Shown: positions 16,300 to 25,355, counted from the first letter of the stretch. The stretch is 64,000 bases of DNA from Desulfovibrionaceae bacterium (GCA_019421865.1 JAHZEL010000015.1:1-64000), one strand, 5' to 3'. Made by a program: numbers and translations. Notes: generated by a model not told the origin, from the letters alone.

Positions 16300-17523
16300 A
16301 TGAAGCGTTGGCTGATCCTTCTCTTTGCAGGAATCATCGTTGCCGGTACGGCGTTCCTGAACATTTGGAGTATCCTGCAGAAGCCTCTGCTGGCCCTCTT
16401 CCCCGGCAGCACTCCCTCCGAAGTGGTCGTGGTCTACTCCCTCACCCTCGGCATGATGGGTCTCACCGCCCCCTTCGCCGGCCGGGCCATGGATAAATTC
16501 GGTCCCCGCATCGTGCTCATCGTGGGCTGCGTCATGTGGTGCGTGGGCGTGTATCTTACCGCCTTTGCCACGGAACTGTGGCACATCTATGTGACCTACT
16601 GCCTGCTCATCGGCGTGGGCGACGGTCTGCTGTACACCAACTGCGTGGTGAACACCGTCAAGTGGTTCCCCGACAGAAAGGCTCTGGCCGCCGGCGTCAT
16701 CGCCACCTTCGGCGCCCTCGGACCCATGGTCTGGGCTCCTCTGGCCATGCAGTTCATGGAAGGCGCTGAAAACGTGCTCTCCATCTACACGAACTTCGGC
16801 ATCATCTTCGTGTTCACCATGCTGCTGCTCGCCTTCTTCGTGGTTCCCCCGGCGGAAGGCTACAAGCCTGCCGGCTGGGATCCCTCCAAGGTGTCTGCCG
16901 GCAAGGGCGTCGCTCTTTCCAACAAGGGCATCGCCGGCATGGTGAAGGACCCCGTGTTCTACGCCGTCGTGCTCACCTTCATGTGCGGCACCGGTACCGG
17001 CGGCATGATGGTCGGTCACTCCGCCGCCATCGGCATCAACCAGATCGGCATGACTCCTGAAGTCGCCGCCTCCACCGTGAGCGTGTTCGCCCTCTGCAAC
17101 GCGGCCGGCCGCATCATCCTCGGCTGGTGCTCCGACAACTTCGGCCGCTTCGTCACGCAGGGCGCCGTGTTCCTCGTGTACATCTTCGGCGCCTTCGTTC
17201 TGAACATCGCCACCACCACCCCCATGTTCATGATCGGCTGCGGCCTCATCGCTCTCGGCTGGGGCGGCACCTGGGCTTCCTATCCCGCCATCGTGTCCGA
17301 ATTCTGGGGCCCCAAGAACCTCGGCGCTAACTACGGCCTGGTGTTCATCGGCGCCTCCATCGGCGGCTATGTCTATCCTAAGATCGCCGCCGTCGCCGTG
17401 GAAAGCACCGGTACCTACACCCTCGCCTACTTCTGCGCCATGGGCTTCGCTCTCTTCGGCATCCTGGTCGTCTACTGGATGGGCAGGCAGTTCAAGAAGC
17501 GTTCCGCCGCTCTGGCCCGCTGA
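16300..17523 (+). CDS. Major facilitator transporter, OFA (oxalate/formate antiporter-like) type
   Basis: 407 aa with about twelve hydrophobic segments. The MFS loop 2-3 signature appears as GRAMDKFGPRIVL, and the OFA-type signature NCVVNTVKWFPDRK followed by AAGVIATFGALGP is near residues 107-135. A cytoplasmic loop at about 190-215 separates two six-helix halves. OFA carriers move carboxylates across the inner membrane. Its place directly behind the SDR/EthD genes makes it the likely importer of the pathway substrate or exporter of the product. Substrate inferred only as an organic anion. Confidence 0.85.
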   Translation: MKRWLILLFAGIIVAGTAFLNIWSILQKPLLALFPGSTPSEVVVVYSLTLGMMGLTAPFAGRAMDKFGPRIVLIVGCVMWCVGVYLTAFATELWHIYVTYCLLIGVGDGLLYTNCVVNTVKWFPDRKALAAGVIATFGALGPMVWAPLAMQFMEGAENVLSIYTNFGIIFVFTMLLLAFFVVPPAEGYKPAGWDPSKVSAGKGVALSNKGIAGMVKDPVFYAVVLTFMCGTGTGGMMVGHSAAIGINQIGMTPEVAASTVSVFALCNAAGRIILGWCSDNFGRFVTQGAVFLVYIFGAFVLNIATTTPMFMIGCGLIALGWGGTWASYPAIVSEFWGPKNLGANYGLVFIGASIGGYVYPKIAAVAVESTGTYTLAYFCAMGFALFGILVVYWMGRQFKKRSAALAR

Positions 17524-17535
17524 TCTTCCTGCACT

Positions 17536-17597
17536 GGGAGGAGAAGAACCCCCTTCTCCTCCCTGACGGCCCGTGCCTCCCCCGGGCCGTCACTTTT
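17536..17597 (+). terminator. Double hairpin, the second a probable terminator, after the MFS gene
   Basis: First stem GGGAGGAGAAG/CTTCTCCTCCC (17536-17546, 17553-17563). Second stem GACGGCCCG/CGGGCCGTC (17565-17573, 17583-17591) followed by ACTTTTCCCC. Confidence 0.6.
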
Positions 17598-17649
17598 CCC
17601 CTTCCCCTTCCGCGGACGCTCCGCCGTCCGCACTTCTCCGGGAGCTTCC

Positions 17650-18612
17650 ATGTCGCCAGCCCTCGCCAATTCCGTTCTTCAGCGTGCCATGCCCTGGCTG
17701 GCTCCCTGCTCCCTCATCTGCGGCCTGCTTTTCGGAGGTCCCCTGTCCTCCCTGACCTGGGCCGTCCCCTGGATCTTCGCCGTGATGACGTTCTCCTCCG
17801 GGCTTTCGCTCCGCCTGAGCGACCTCAAAAGAGTCGTCACCCATCCCTTCTTTCTCGTCATCCACCTTGTCATCCTCTACATTGCCCTGCCTGTCTGCAC
17901 GTGGATCATCGCCGGTCTTCTCTTCGACGATCCGCTCATCATCATGGGCTTCGTCATCATATCTCTGGTGCCCGTGGGCTCCACCAGTCTGATATGGGTC
18001 GGCATCTACAAGGGCAACGTGGCGCTCGCGCTTGCCGTCATCGTCATCGACACCCTCATCGTTCCGTTCTTCATGCCGTTCATGCTGGGCATTCTGGCAG
18101 GCGCGGAAATAAGCATGGATCGTGTGGGCATCATGACCTCTCTCGCGCTCATGATCCTGCTGCCCACGCTGCTGGCCATCGTGGTGAACTCCTCCACGCA
18201 GGGCAGAGCTGCCAAGGTGCTCTCTCCCTGGCTCTCCCTGCTCTCCAAGATAGGCATCGTGTTTCTTCTGCTCATCAACGGCGGCGTGGCCTCGCCGTAC
18301 TTCCATGATCCCGACTGGCAGTTCATCGGCATCGTGTTCTTCATCTTCTGCCTGTGCTGCTCGGGATATGTGACGACGTTCCTTGCCGGAAAACGTCTTT
18401 TCAGCAGAAGGGGCGACATCATGGCCTTCATGCTCAGCGGAGGCATACGCAACGTGGGGGCCGGCGCGGCCATCGCCATGCTGCACTTTCCGCCGCTCAC
18501 CTGTCTGACCGTGGTCATAGGAATGATGTTCCAACAGATTCTCGGCTACAATGCCGGTCTGATTGCCGACAGGATTCTTCCTGCGGACCCGGAGGACGCT
18601 GCGGATGCATGA
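17650..18612 (+). CDS. Bile acid:sodium symporter-family (SBF) transporter
   Basis: 320 aa with nine to ten predicted membrane helices. The SBF-type pattern is visible in FAVMTFSSGLSLRLSDLKRVVTHP near 42-65, LVPVGSTSLIW near 98-108 with the crossover GST segment, and SGGIRNVGAGAAIAM near 260-275 as the second discontinuous helix. The family includes ASBT/NTCP bile-acid carriers but also pantoate, arsenite and other organic-anion carriers, so the name does not prove bile acid transport. Next to steroid-reductase-like enzymes it is nevertheless suggestive. A terminator-like double hairpin separates it from the MFS gene. Confidence 0.8.
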   Translation: MSPALANSVLQRAMPWLAPCSLICGLLFGGPLSSLTWAVPWIFAVMTFSSGLSLRLSDLKRVVTHPFFLVIHLVILYIALPVCTWIIAGLLFDDPLIIMGFVIISLVPVGSTSLIWVGIYKGNVALALAVIVIDTLIVPFFMPFMLGILAGAEISMDRVGIMTSLALMILLPTLLAIVVNSSTQGRAAKVLSPWLSLLSKIGIVFLLLINGGVASPYFHDPDWQFIGIVFFIFCLCCSGYVTTFLAGKRLFSRRGDIMAFMLSGGIRNVGAGAAIAMLHFPPLTCLTVVIGMMFQQILGYNAGLIADRILPADPEDAADA

Positions 18613-18769
18613 TCGTTTCCGCGGGGAACGTCTCCGCCCCTCGGGCTTCCGATCGCGGTATCGGAGTTCCCCCCTGCAACACAGGAGAAAAAATATGCTC
18701 AAGCGTGGGCGGTATGCGATGGTCCAGGCCCTGCCATCATCACCGCAGGAACCATCATGACGGCCGGTA

Positions 18770-19207
18770 CGGGCCTCCCAGCCCTGCCTGCTCATGCCGC
18801 TCATGTTCTCCCCGCTGCTGCAGTCTGCCGAGGCGATCTGTTCCGAAGTAAGCTTCGCCGGGATTCATGACATGGCTGGAACTCCGCCTTTTTCCTGCCC
18901 ATTTTCCGGCATCGCGCCGCGGCTTGACTTCGGCCCCGACATGAGCAACACACAGAAGCTGACGCAACTTGCGGTCATGATGGCCATAACCCTGCAGACT
19001 TCCTTCCTGATCCGCCTTTCGGCACGGCGCTCCTCCTGGTGAAGGGCGTTGCGCCGGACAGCATAACCTTGCAGCATCTCCCTGTGGGCATCCCCCTTCG
19101 TGCTGCTGCAGCTTCCGGCTCTCGGCTGCGTCATACTGTTTCCGCAGCCCGTGCCACCGCGTCCGGCCATGCCGGAACAACAAATTCGCCCACCGGCACA
19201 ACGATGA
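18770..19207 (+). pseudogene. Remnant of a TRAP transporter large permease (DctM), C-terminal part, frameshifted
   Basis: Three segments in two frames rebuild the DctM C terminus. CLLMPLMFSPLLQ and then MMAITLQTSFL lie in one frame. PPFGTALLLVKGVAP follows after a one-base loss near 19011. PFVLLQLPALGCVILFPQP returns to the first frame after one extra base in the C5 run near 19093. The family normally reads NLQTSFLTPPFGFALFYLKGVAP...IPFVLLQ. The N-terminal two thirds are absent. A ribosome site and a 22-codon open frame at 18694 may be the decayed start. The pathway therefore once also had a TRAP importer here. Confidence 0.65.
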
Positions 19208-19307
19208 AAGGTCGCTCCGCCTTCATCGGGAACTCGCTGCCCGCGGTACGGTTTCCTCCGTACCGTGGGCAGACTTCCGGCAGACGACATTCGCAAAGGA
19301 TTTGCTC

Positions 19308-20360
19308 ATGCCACACAATCTCTGGAGTCCCGGTTTCATCGGCTCGGTATGTCTGAAGAACCGCATCATCCGTTCCGCCGTCAACGATGCGCAGGCCGAT
19401 CCTTCGGGCGCCTGTACCCCCGTGCAGATAGCGCTGCTCAGAGATCTGGTGGCCCACGGCGTCGGCGCCGTCATCACCGGTCATATCTACGTGCACCGTT
19501 CGGGCATGGCCGGCAACAGGCAACTAGGTCTGGACAGGGATGAGCTCATTCCACAGCTGGCGCAGATGCCTCAGGCCGTGCACGAAGGCAACGGCGTGAT
19601 CTTCGCGCAGCTCTCCCATGCCGGCAATCAGGCCGACACCTATCTCACGGGACTTCCGCCCACCGGTCCAAGCTCCGTCATTCCTCCCGGCGGGCACATC
19701 AGCTATCCCATGAGCGTCAACGACATCCGTACCATTGTGGAAGCCTTTGCCATGGCGGCGAAAAGAGCCAAGAAGGCCGGATTCGACGGCGTTCAGCTGC
19801 ATGCGGCCCACGGCTACTGTCTGAGCGAATTTCTTTCTCCCGGCGTGAACAAGCGCACCGACGACTACGGCGGCAGCGTGCAGAAGCGGGCCCGCCTGCT
19901 GCTTGAAGTATGCCGGGCCGTCCGCGAGGAAGTCGGCCGGGACTATCCGCTTTTCATCAAGATCGACGGCGAGGACTTCCACGAGAACGGCTTGACCCGG
20001 GAAATGATGTGCGAGACAGTCCAGGCGCTGGATAAGGAAAACCTTCTGGACGCCGTGGAGGTAAGCGGCTTCTGGGGCCGGTTCAAGAGTCGCCATGACA
20101 CCGTGGATTCCTCCAATCCCGGAACGGAAGCCTATGTGTACAGGGCTGCCCTCGACTTCAAGAAATGCTGCTCCCTGCCCCTCATTCTTGTGGGCGGCAT
20201 ACGTTCCCTGAACGCGGCCCGATCGCTGGTGGAACGCGATCATGTGGATTTCGTGGCCATGGCCAGGCCGTTCATCAAGGATCCCTGGCTGGTTCACACC
20301 TGGTGGACGCAGGAACAGGGCCAACCGGACAGACCGCAGAGCGAAAAGAGTGACGGATGA
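19308..20360 (+). CDS. Old Yellow Enzyme-family NADH:flavin oxidoreductase (single domain)
   Basis: 350 aa, an FMN barrel only, without the Fe-S and FAD domains of the two larger paralogues. It carries canonical motifs they lack: IFAQLSHAGNQ, LHAAHGYCLSEFLSPGVNKRTDDYGGS, and the phosphate-binding VGGIRS near 290. It probably reduces an activated C=C bond with NAD(P)H. I chose the ATG at 19308 because AAAGGA lies seven bases upstream; a TTG two codons earlier has no room for a ribosome site. Its stop overlaps the start of the sigma54 activator (ATGA), showing co-translation. Confidence 0.9.
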   Translation: MPHNLWSPGFIGSVCLKNRIIRSAVNDAQADPSGACTPVQIALLRDLVAHGVGAVITGHIYVHRSGMAGNRQLGLDRDELIPQLAQMPQAVHEGNGVIFAQLSHAGNQADTYLTGLPPTGPSSVIPPGGHISYPMSVNDIRTIVEAFAMAAKRAKKAGFDGVQLHAAHGYCLSEFLSPGVNKRTDDYGGSVQKRARLLLEVCRAVREEVGRDYPLFIKIDGEDFHENGLTREMMCETVQALDKENLLDAVEVSGFWGRFKSRHDTVDSSNPGTEAYVYRAALDFKKCCSLPLILVGGIRSLNAARSLVERDHVDFVAMARPFIKDPWLVHTWWTQEQGQPDRPQSEKSDG

Positions 20361-22318
20361 CAGTGCTGACCAACGATGAAGACCAGTATCGCAGCGAGCT
20401 GCAGACCGAAGCCCTCGGCTTCTCCCGCGGCGCGCTGCGCAAGGAAATTCTGGATTCCTGGGAACGGAGCCGCATGAGAGGCGTAAAGCAGGATGCTCTG
20501 CCGCCCGCCGTGGATTCGCCCATGGCCGGACGGTGCCCGCAGAAGGTCTGCATTCCCTTTCTCGGCCCCGAATTTGCGGCCATCACCGAGTATCTGAAGG
20601 CCGTCGGCGCCGTGTACATGCTGCTCTATGACGACATGACCGTGTTCTGTACCGGCGGCGATCCGGCGCTGAGGAAAAAGCTGGCCGACATGCACCTGGA
20701 TGTGGGGAGCAATCTCGGCGAAGCGGCGATCGGCACGGCGGCTCCGGCCCTCATTCAGAACGGGGCGGACGAGCGCTGGGTCATCGGCAGGGAACACTAT
20801 CTCAGCTGCCTGCACGGTCTGGCCTCCTATGCGGCCAGAGCCGGAGAAAATTACTGCTCCTACATATTCTGCGCCTTTCTGCCGCCGGAGCTCTTCACGC
20901 GCGCCTTCATCGCGCTCGTCCGGCACGTCTATCAGGTGCACGCCCTTACCTCGCGCCTGCACAAGACCACGCTGGAACTCGGCCGGCAGCGGGAACTGTT
21001 CAACCAGCTCAAGGAAATTCACGAAAACGCCCTCATGCTGGTGGACTTCTCCCAGAAGATTCTCAGCGTGAACCAGCAGTTCGAGCAGCTCTTCGAGCTC
21101 AGTCTGGGAGATGTTCTGAACCATTCTCTGACGGAAATCTTCCCCGAGCTGGAAAGCATGGCCATCAGCCTCCAGACCGGCAAACGCATCGACTTTTCCG
21201 AGGTGAACTTCGAAGGCTATTCCTCCAGAAACAAGACCATCTACGTCAGCTGCACGCCCTGGAAGCAGAACGACATCGTCAACGGCATGGTGTTTGCCTT
21301 TACGAACAGTCTGCAGACAGCGGAGGCTCCTCAGCAGAAAACCCAAAAGGGACGACTGCGCGAAGGCTACACCTTCGACGGTCTCATCGGAAATTCGGAC
21401 GCCTTCCGTGAAATCAAGGAAATGGCCCGCGGCATTGCCAACAGCAACAGCTCCATCATTCTCACCGGCGAAAGCGGCACCGGCAAGGAAGTCTTTGCCC
21501 AGGCCATCCACAACGAAAGCTCCCGCCGGGGAAACCCCTTCGTGGCCGTGAACTGCAGCGCCTTTCCCAAGGATCTCATCGGCAGCGAACTGTTCGGCTA
21601 CGGCGACGGCGCCTTCACCGGCGCACGCAAGGGCGGCGCAATGGGCAAGTTCGAATTTGCCAACAAGGGGACGCTGTTCCTGGATGAAGTGGCGGAACTG
21701 CCTCTCGACGTTCAGGCCATACTGCTGCGCGTGCTGGAAGAAAGGGCCGTCACCAGAATAGGATCGAACACCACCATTCCGGTCGATGTGCGCATCATTG
21801 CCGCCACAAACAAGAATCTGCTGGAAATGGTGAAGGAGAACACCTTCCGTCTCGATCTATACTACCGGCTCAACGTCATATCTCTGGAACTGCCGCCGCT
21901 GCGTTCCCGCAAGGAAGACATTCCTCTGCTGGTCGACGCGTTCCTGCGCCACTTCAATTCCATGATGCACCGGCAGGTGACCACCTGTTCTCCGGAACTC
22001 ATGGACATTCTCGTGCACGCGGAATGGCCCGGCAATATCCGGCAGCTGCGCAACACCATTGAATTCGGCGTCAACGTGGCCAAGGGCCATGTGCTCCAGG
22101 TCCGAGATCTTCCCCGGGAAGTCACGACCAACGCCAAGGAAAAAGCGCCGTCAAAGGACGTCGTCCGTCTCCCGCAGGTGACCAGCTTTGAAACCTGGGA
22201 ACGCGACAGAATCTGGGAACTCCTGCAGAAGCACCGCGGCAACAAATCCAAGGTGGCCGAAGAAATGGGCATGTGCCGCGTCACCCTGTACAAGAAGCTG
22301 AGACGCTACGGATTATAA
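20357..22318 (+). CDS. Sigma54-dependent activator, AcoR/DhaR-like, with GAF-like and PAS sensor regions
   Basis: 653 aa. The N terminus has the AcoR-type ILDSWERSRMRGV and a GAF-like region (GEAAIGTAAPALIQNG, REHYLSCLHGLASYAA), followed by a PAS domain at about 215-320. The AAA+ core carries Walker A GESGTGKE near 370, the sigma54-contact loop GAFTGA near 418, Walker B GTLFLDEVAEL near 437 and the arginine-finger region. A Fis-type helix-turn-helix (KVAEEMGMCRVTLYKKLRRYG) ends the protein. It needs sigma54 promoters; two excellent ones flank the enzyme operons. Overlap with the OYE gene places it in the pathway unit. Confidence 0.93.
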   Translation: MTVLTNDEDQYRSELQTEALGFSRGALRKEILDSWERSRMRGVKQDALPPAVDSPMAGRCPQKVCIPFLGPEFAAITEYLKAVGAVYMLLYDDMTVFCTGGDPALRKKLADMHLDVGSNLGEAAIGTAAPALIQNGADERWVIGREHYLSCLHGLASYAARAGENYCSYIFCAFLPPELFTRAFIALVRHVYQVHALTSRLHKTTLELGRQRELFNQLKEIHENALMLVDFSQKILSVNQQFEQLFELSLGDVLNHSLTEIFPELESMAISLQTGKRIDFSEVNFEGYSSRNKTIYVSCTPWKQNDIVNGMVFAFTNSLQTAEAPQQKTQKGRLREGYTFDGLIGNSDAFREIKEMARGIANSNSSIILTGESGTGKEVFAQAIHNESSRRGNPFVAVNCSAFPKDLIGSELFGYGDGAFTGARKGGAMGKFEFANKGTLFLDEVAELPLDVQAILLRVLEERAVTRIGSNTTIPVDVRIIAATNKNLLEMVKENTFRLDLYYRLNVISLELPPLRSRKEDIPLLVDAFLRHFNSMMHRQVTTCSPELMDILVHAEWPGNIRQLRNTIEFGVNVAKGHVLQVRDLPREVTTNAKEKAPSKDVVRLPQVTSFETWERDRIWELLQKHRGNKSKVAEEMGMCRVTLYKKLRRYGL

Positions 22319-22348
22319 CGCGCTCCGCACCCAACGCATCTCCCCGGA

Positions 22349-22397
22349 AGAGGGCAGCCCCCCCTGTCAACGCAGGACGGCCTGCCCTCTGTTTTTC
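22349..22397 (+). terminator. Terminator after the sigma54 activator
   Basis: Stem AGAGGGCAG/CTGCCCTCT (22349-22357, 22382-22390) followed by GTTTTTC. Confidence 0.8.
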
Positions 22398-22563
22398 ACG
22401 AAAACACGCCGGAACCGTTGACATAATCTCACGCCCCTGCCAAAGCATTCTCAGCGATCGAAGGCCGGTCCGAACATACGCCGATTCTCCGGCCACCGGC
22501 CCTTTTCCGGTCTCAATCTTCCGGAAAAACAAAGCGACCGCGCAACGGTTTCCGGAGGGCTCT

Positions 22564-23445
22564 ATGGGCTTCTTTCTCGCGCTGCTCTCTTCCGCCGCAT
22601 TCGGCCTCATTCCCCTGTTCAGCCTGCCGCTGCTGCATGCGGGCATGTCGGCGGAATGCGTCCTGTTCTACCGCTTTCTCTTCGGAGCGCTCGCTCTTGC
22701 CGTCATTCTCGTGCTGCGCAATGAAAGATTCGCGGCTCCGGCGCGCGAACTCGGAAGGCTCGCGGTATTCAGCGTCATGTACGCGCTGGCGGCCCTGCTC
22801 ATGTTCCGCGGTTTCGACTATCTGCCGAGCGGCGTTGCCTCCACGCTGCAGTTTCTCTACCCGCTCATGGTGATGATCATCATGGTCGTCTTTTTTCATG
22901 AAAAGCCGTCCTTCTTCACCGTGCTTTCCGTGCTTATGGCCATTGTCGGCGTCTTTCTGCTGAGCAGCGGCGAGGGAGAGGGCAGCATCAGCGCCAGGGG
23001 CATCCTTCTTCTGCTGCTTTCGGCCCTGTGCAACGCCGTCTACATCTGCGGTCTGCATGCGGCAAGAATACGCAGCATTTCCGGCCTCAGCATCACCTTC
23101 TGGGTACTGCTCTTCGGCATGGCGGCATCCCTCATCAACGCGCTCGCCTCCGGTTCCTTCCAGTGGCTGCACTCCTGGTCGGAGACAGCTCTGGCCGTTC
23201 TGCTGGCCGTGATCACCGCCGCGGTATCCAATCTGGCGCTCGTGCTCGCCATTCAGCGCATAGGCTCGACCATGACGGCCATACTCGGCGTCATGGAACC
23301 GGTCACGGCCGTGGCCGTCGGCATTCTCGTCTTCAACGAGCCGGCTACGGCCGGCGTTTTTGCCGGTGTCGCCGTCATCTGTGCCGCGGTTGTTCTGGTC
23401 ATGGTCGGCCCTCTCATGGCGGAACGCCGGAAAAACAGAGGATGA
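22564..23445 (+). CDS. EamA/DMT-family transporter
   Basis: 293 aa, ten hydrophobic helices in two five-helix repeats. The first EamA repeat ends with a conserved proline helix (LQFLYPLMVMIIMVVFFHEKPS near 96-118); the second has the equivalent MEPVTAVAVGILVFNEPAT near 240-258. Such inner-membrane carriers export amino acids, purines or other small metabolites; the substrate cannot be read. The ATG at 22564 has GGAGG seven bases upstream and opens directly with the first membrane helix, so the longer reading frame upstream is rejected. Preceded by a terminator, it is its own unit. Confidence 0.88.
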   Translation: MGFFLALLSSAAFGLIPLFSLPLLHAGMSAECVLFYRFLFGALALAVILVLRNERFAAPARELGRLAVFSVMYALAALLMFRGFDYLPSGVASTLQFLYPLMVMIIMVVFFHEKPSFFTVLSVLMAIVGVFLLSSGEGEGSISARGILLLLLSALCNAVYICGLHAARIRSISGLSITFWVLLFGMAASLINALASGSFQWLHSWSETALAVLLAVITAAVSNLALVLAIQRIGSTMTAILGVMEPVTAVAVGILVFNEPATAGVFAGVAVICAAVVLVMVGPLMAERRKNRG

Positions 23446-23671
23446 CAGGGGCTCATTCTCCCCGTTTTCTTTTTCGGCCTGCGCAGAAATTTTCCCCCAT
23501 GCCTGTAAAAAACAGGCAAAAAACGCCACGGCAGGAAACATTTCCGCCACACAGGCCCATTTTTTCCCCGCTTCGTTACAGAAAAAGCCTCCACTTTGGG
23601 CCCGTGTTGCACTTTGTTAATACCGGCTCCGGCTTGTTACGAAACGAGGAAAAAGAGAAAGAGTTTGAAAC

Positions 23672-23700
23672 GTGACACCGGGATGCGCTTTTTCTATATA
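23672..23700 (+). promoter_or_regulatory. Sigma70-type promoter for the ZraP-like gene
   Basis: GTGACA (23672-23677, five of six) is followed after 17 bases by TATATA (23695-23700). The start codon is about 55 bases downstream. Confidence 0.6.
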
Positions 23701-23754
23701 CTGGCCGTGTGGTCCACACTACCTCACCACTCTGACCAAAGAAAGGAATATACC

Positions 23755-24231
23755 ATGTCCAGAAAGACCGTCATCGTTTCCCTCGTCGCCATGGCCTTTG
23801 CCGCCAGCATTCCCGTTGCCGCCATGGCCGATCCCGGTTTCCACGGCCGCTACAACCGCAACTACCAGCGCATGAACGACTGCCCCGCCATGCCCCGTCT
23901 GACCGACGAACAGAAGGCGCAGATGGACAAGCTCCATGAAGAACACTTTGCCGCCGTCAGGCCCCTGCGTGATTCCCTTGCGGCAAAGCACATGGAACTG
24001 AACGCCCTTTCCAGAAACCCCAACGTCGATCCCTCGGAACTTCGCCAGCTCACCGCCGACATCACCAAGCTGCGTACGCAGATTCGCGATGTCAACGACG
24101 ACTTCGCCGGCAAGATGGAAAAGGCCGGTCTGCCCTGCCCCGGCTTCCGCAACTATGACGGCGGACGCGGCATGCACCATGCCGAAGGCTACGGCCGTCA
24201 CGGACACGGCGGTTACGGCTGCGGCCGCTGA
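23755..24231 (+). CDS. Periplasmic ZraP/Spy-like metal-responsive chaperone
   Basis: 158 aa with a cleavable signal peptide (about 1-25, SIPVAAMA then DPGFHG). The mature part has the Spy/CpxP/ZraP pattern: RLTDEQKAQMDKLHEEHFAAVRPLRD, then a long helix LSRNPNVDPSELRQLTADITKLRTQIRD. The C terminus is rich in His and Gly (HHAEGYGRHGHGGYGCG), consistent with Zn or Cu binding, and two cysteines bracket the core. It likely buffers metal or protects periplasmic proteins under envelope stress. The ATG follows GAAAGGAA with good spacing. No two-component partner is adjacent. Confidence 0.78.
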   Translation: MSRKTVIVSLVAMAFAASIPVAAMADPGFHGRYNRNYQRMNDCPAMPRLTDEQKAQMDKLHEEHFAAVRPLRDSLAAKHMELNALSRNPNVDPSELRQLTADITKLRTQIRDVNDDFAGKMEKAGLPCPGFRNYDGGRGMHHAEGYGRHGHGGYGCGR

Positions 24232-24440
24232 TGCCTGACCATGCGGCAGCCTGTGCCGCCGCCGGATCCTCCGGCATCATTTCCTTTGAAAAAAGCATCC
24301 ACCAGTAGAAAAGACGCTGCGCAGAAAACGCCCCTTGTGGCGGGGACGGAATCCGCGCGGCAGAACTCCCCCGAAACGACGCCGGAATACGACGACTGAC
24401 GGCGCCGTTCACGACGACGATTCCTCCTGTATCCATAACG
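24232..24440. other. Intergenic region with small hairpins, no gene
   Basis: Holds GCCGGA/TCCGGC near 24257-24271, a weak hairpin followed by a T-rich stretch that could end the ZraP-like transcript. Nothing else recognisable. Confidence 0.4.
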
Positions 24441-24484
24441 AAGGCCGACGGCACGCTGCTTCAGAGCGCTGCCGCCGGCCTTTT
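24441..24484 (+). terminator. Hairpin terminator
   Basis: Long stem with arms AAGGCCG/CGGCCTT (24441-24447, 24476-24482) continuing through CGGCA/TGCCG and ending in TTTT. It stops plus-strand transcripts before the convergent TetR gene. Confidence 0.65.
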
Positions 24485-24592
24485 CCATGAAATCTTATGT
24501 ATGAAGGACGAGCCGCAAAGCGGCCTCCGGCCGGAGAAAAGCCCGGAACCGGAGCCGTGCCGCGAAGCTATCCCGCATCGGATCATCGCAGG

Positions 24593-25288
24593 TCAGGAAA
24601 CGTTGCCCCGACCTCGCGCCTCATCCGCCTTCAAAGCATTCAGGCCGCCCATGACGTAACGGATCATGGACGCTATCGTATCCTGAGGCTTCTCCATGAA
24701 TCCCGGCAGAAGCAGCGACTGAATCTTTTCCGGAAAAAGTACCAGAGACAGACAGGGCATGAGCACCAGCGCCGTGGCGTGCCGTTCCTCTTCCGTGCCG
24801 GGCGTCAGCCCCGTGACTTCGCACACCAGTGAGCGGACGACCTGAAGCTTCGGCAGCACGCTCGCCACAAGCGGCTCCGGCAGACTGGAACAGGGCGAGG
24901 CCACTTCGCGCAGAAGAACGGGCAAGCCCCAAAGTTCCGGCGCGCGCAGAGCCGCGCGGACCGCGAGTTCCAGAAAAGCGCGCAGCTTGTCTTCCGGCGC
25001 TCCGCCGGATTCCATGACGGCATGAAGCTCCTCAAGGCTCACCAGCTGACGGTGAGCCTCCACCAGCACCTCTTCGTACAGGCCTTCCTTGCCGCCGAAA
25101 TAATAGTTGATGGCCGCGCTGTTGACCCCGGCCTTCTCACATATTTCCCGGCTGGTGGACTTGGCGTAGCCGCGCTCGGCGAAAACCCGCCCTGCGGCTT
25201 CAAGCACCATGTTCCGAGTGGAAAGGCCGTCCCTGCGCGGAGAACTGTGTTTTCTCCGGCCATATGCTGCGAATGTTTCTTCCATCAT
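24593..25288 (-). CDS. TetR/AcrR-family repressor, CecR-like, of the adjacent exporter operon
   Basis: 231 aa. The N-terminal TetR helix-turn-helix reads VLEAAGRVFAERGYAKSTSREICEKAGVNSAAINYYFGGKEGLY near 30-72. The C-terminal ligand domain (REVASPCSSLPEPLVASVLPKLQVV) resembles the CecR/YbiH class that controls ybhGFSR in Escherichia coli. It is divergent from exactly such an operon, with a palindromic operator in between. I placed the start at the ATG at 25288; a TTG at 25330 in frame would run into the operator. It probably represses both itself and the exporter until a toxic ligand binds. Confidence 0.85.
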   Translation of the reverse strand: MMEETFAAYGRRKHSSPRRDGLSTRNMVLEAAGRVFAERGYAKSTSREICEKAGVNSAAINYYFGGKEGLYEEVLVEAHRQLVSLEELHAVMESGGAPEDKLRAFLELAVRAALRAPELWGLPVLLREVASPCSSLPEPLVASVLPKLQVVRSLVCEVTGLTPGTEEERHATALVLMPCLSLVLFPEKIQSLLLPGFMEKPQDTIASMIRYVMGGLNALKADEARGRGNVS

Positions 25289-25326
25289 GCAGGCAAGCGT
25301 ACGTCCGCCAAGTTCAAATGTCAAAT

Positions 25327-25355
25327 TCAAATATAAAATTGAACTTTATATTTGA
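25327..25355. promoter_or_regulatory. Palindromic TetR-type operator
   Basis: Perfect 11-bp arms TCAAATATAAA (25327-25337) and TTTATATTTGA (25345-25355) around a 7-base spacer, midway between the divergent repressor and HlyD genes. Further TCAAAT copies lie just to the left. The arms include likely -10 sequences, so binding would block the promoters. Confidence 0.8.

Noticed and set aside
19268..19281. Possible sigma54 promoter before the third OYE gene
   Set aside because: GG-N10-GC spacing is met, but the -12 reads CGGCA and the -24 GGGCAG, much poorer than the two divergent promoters.
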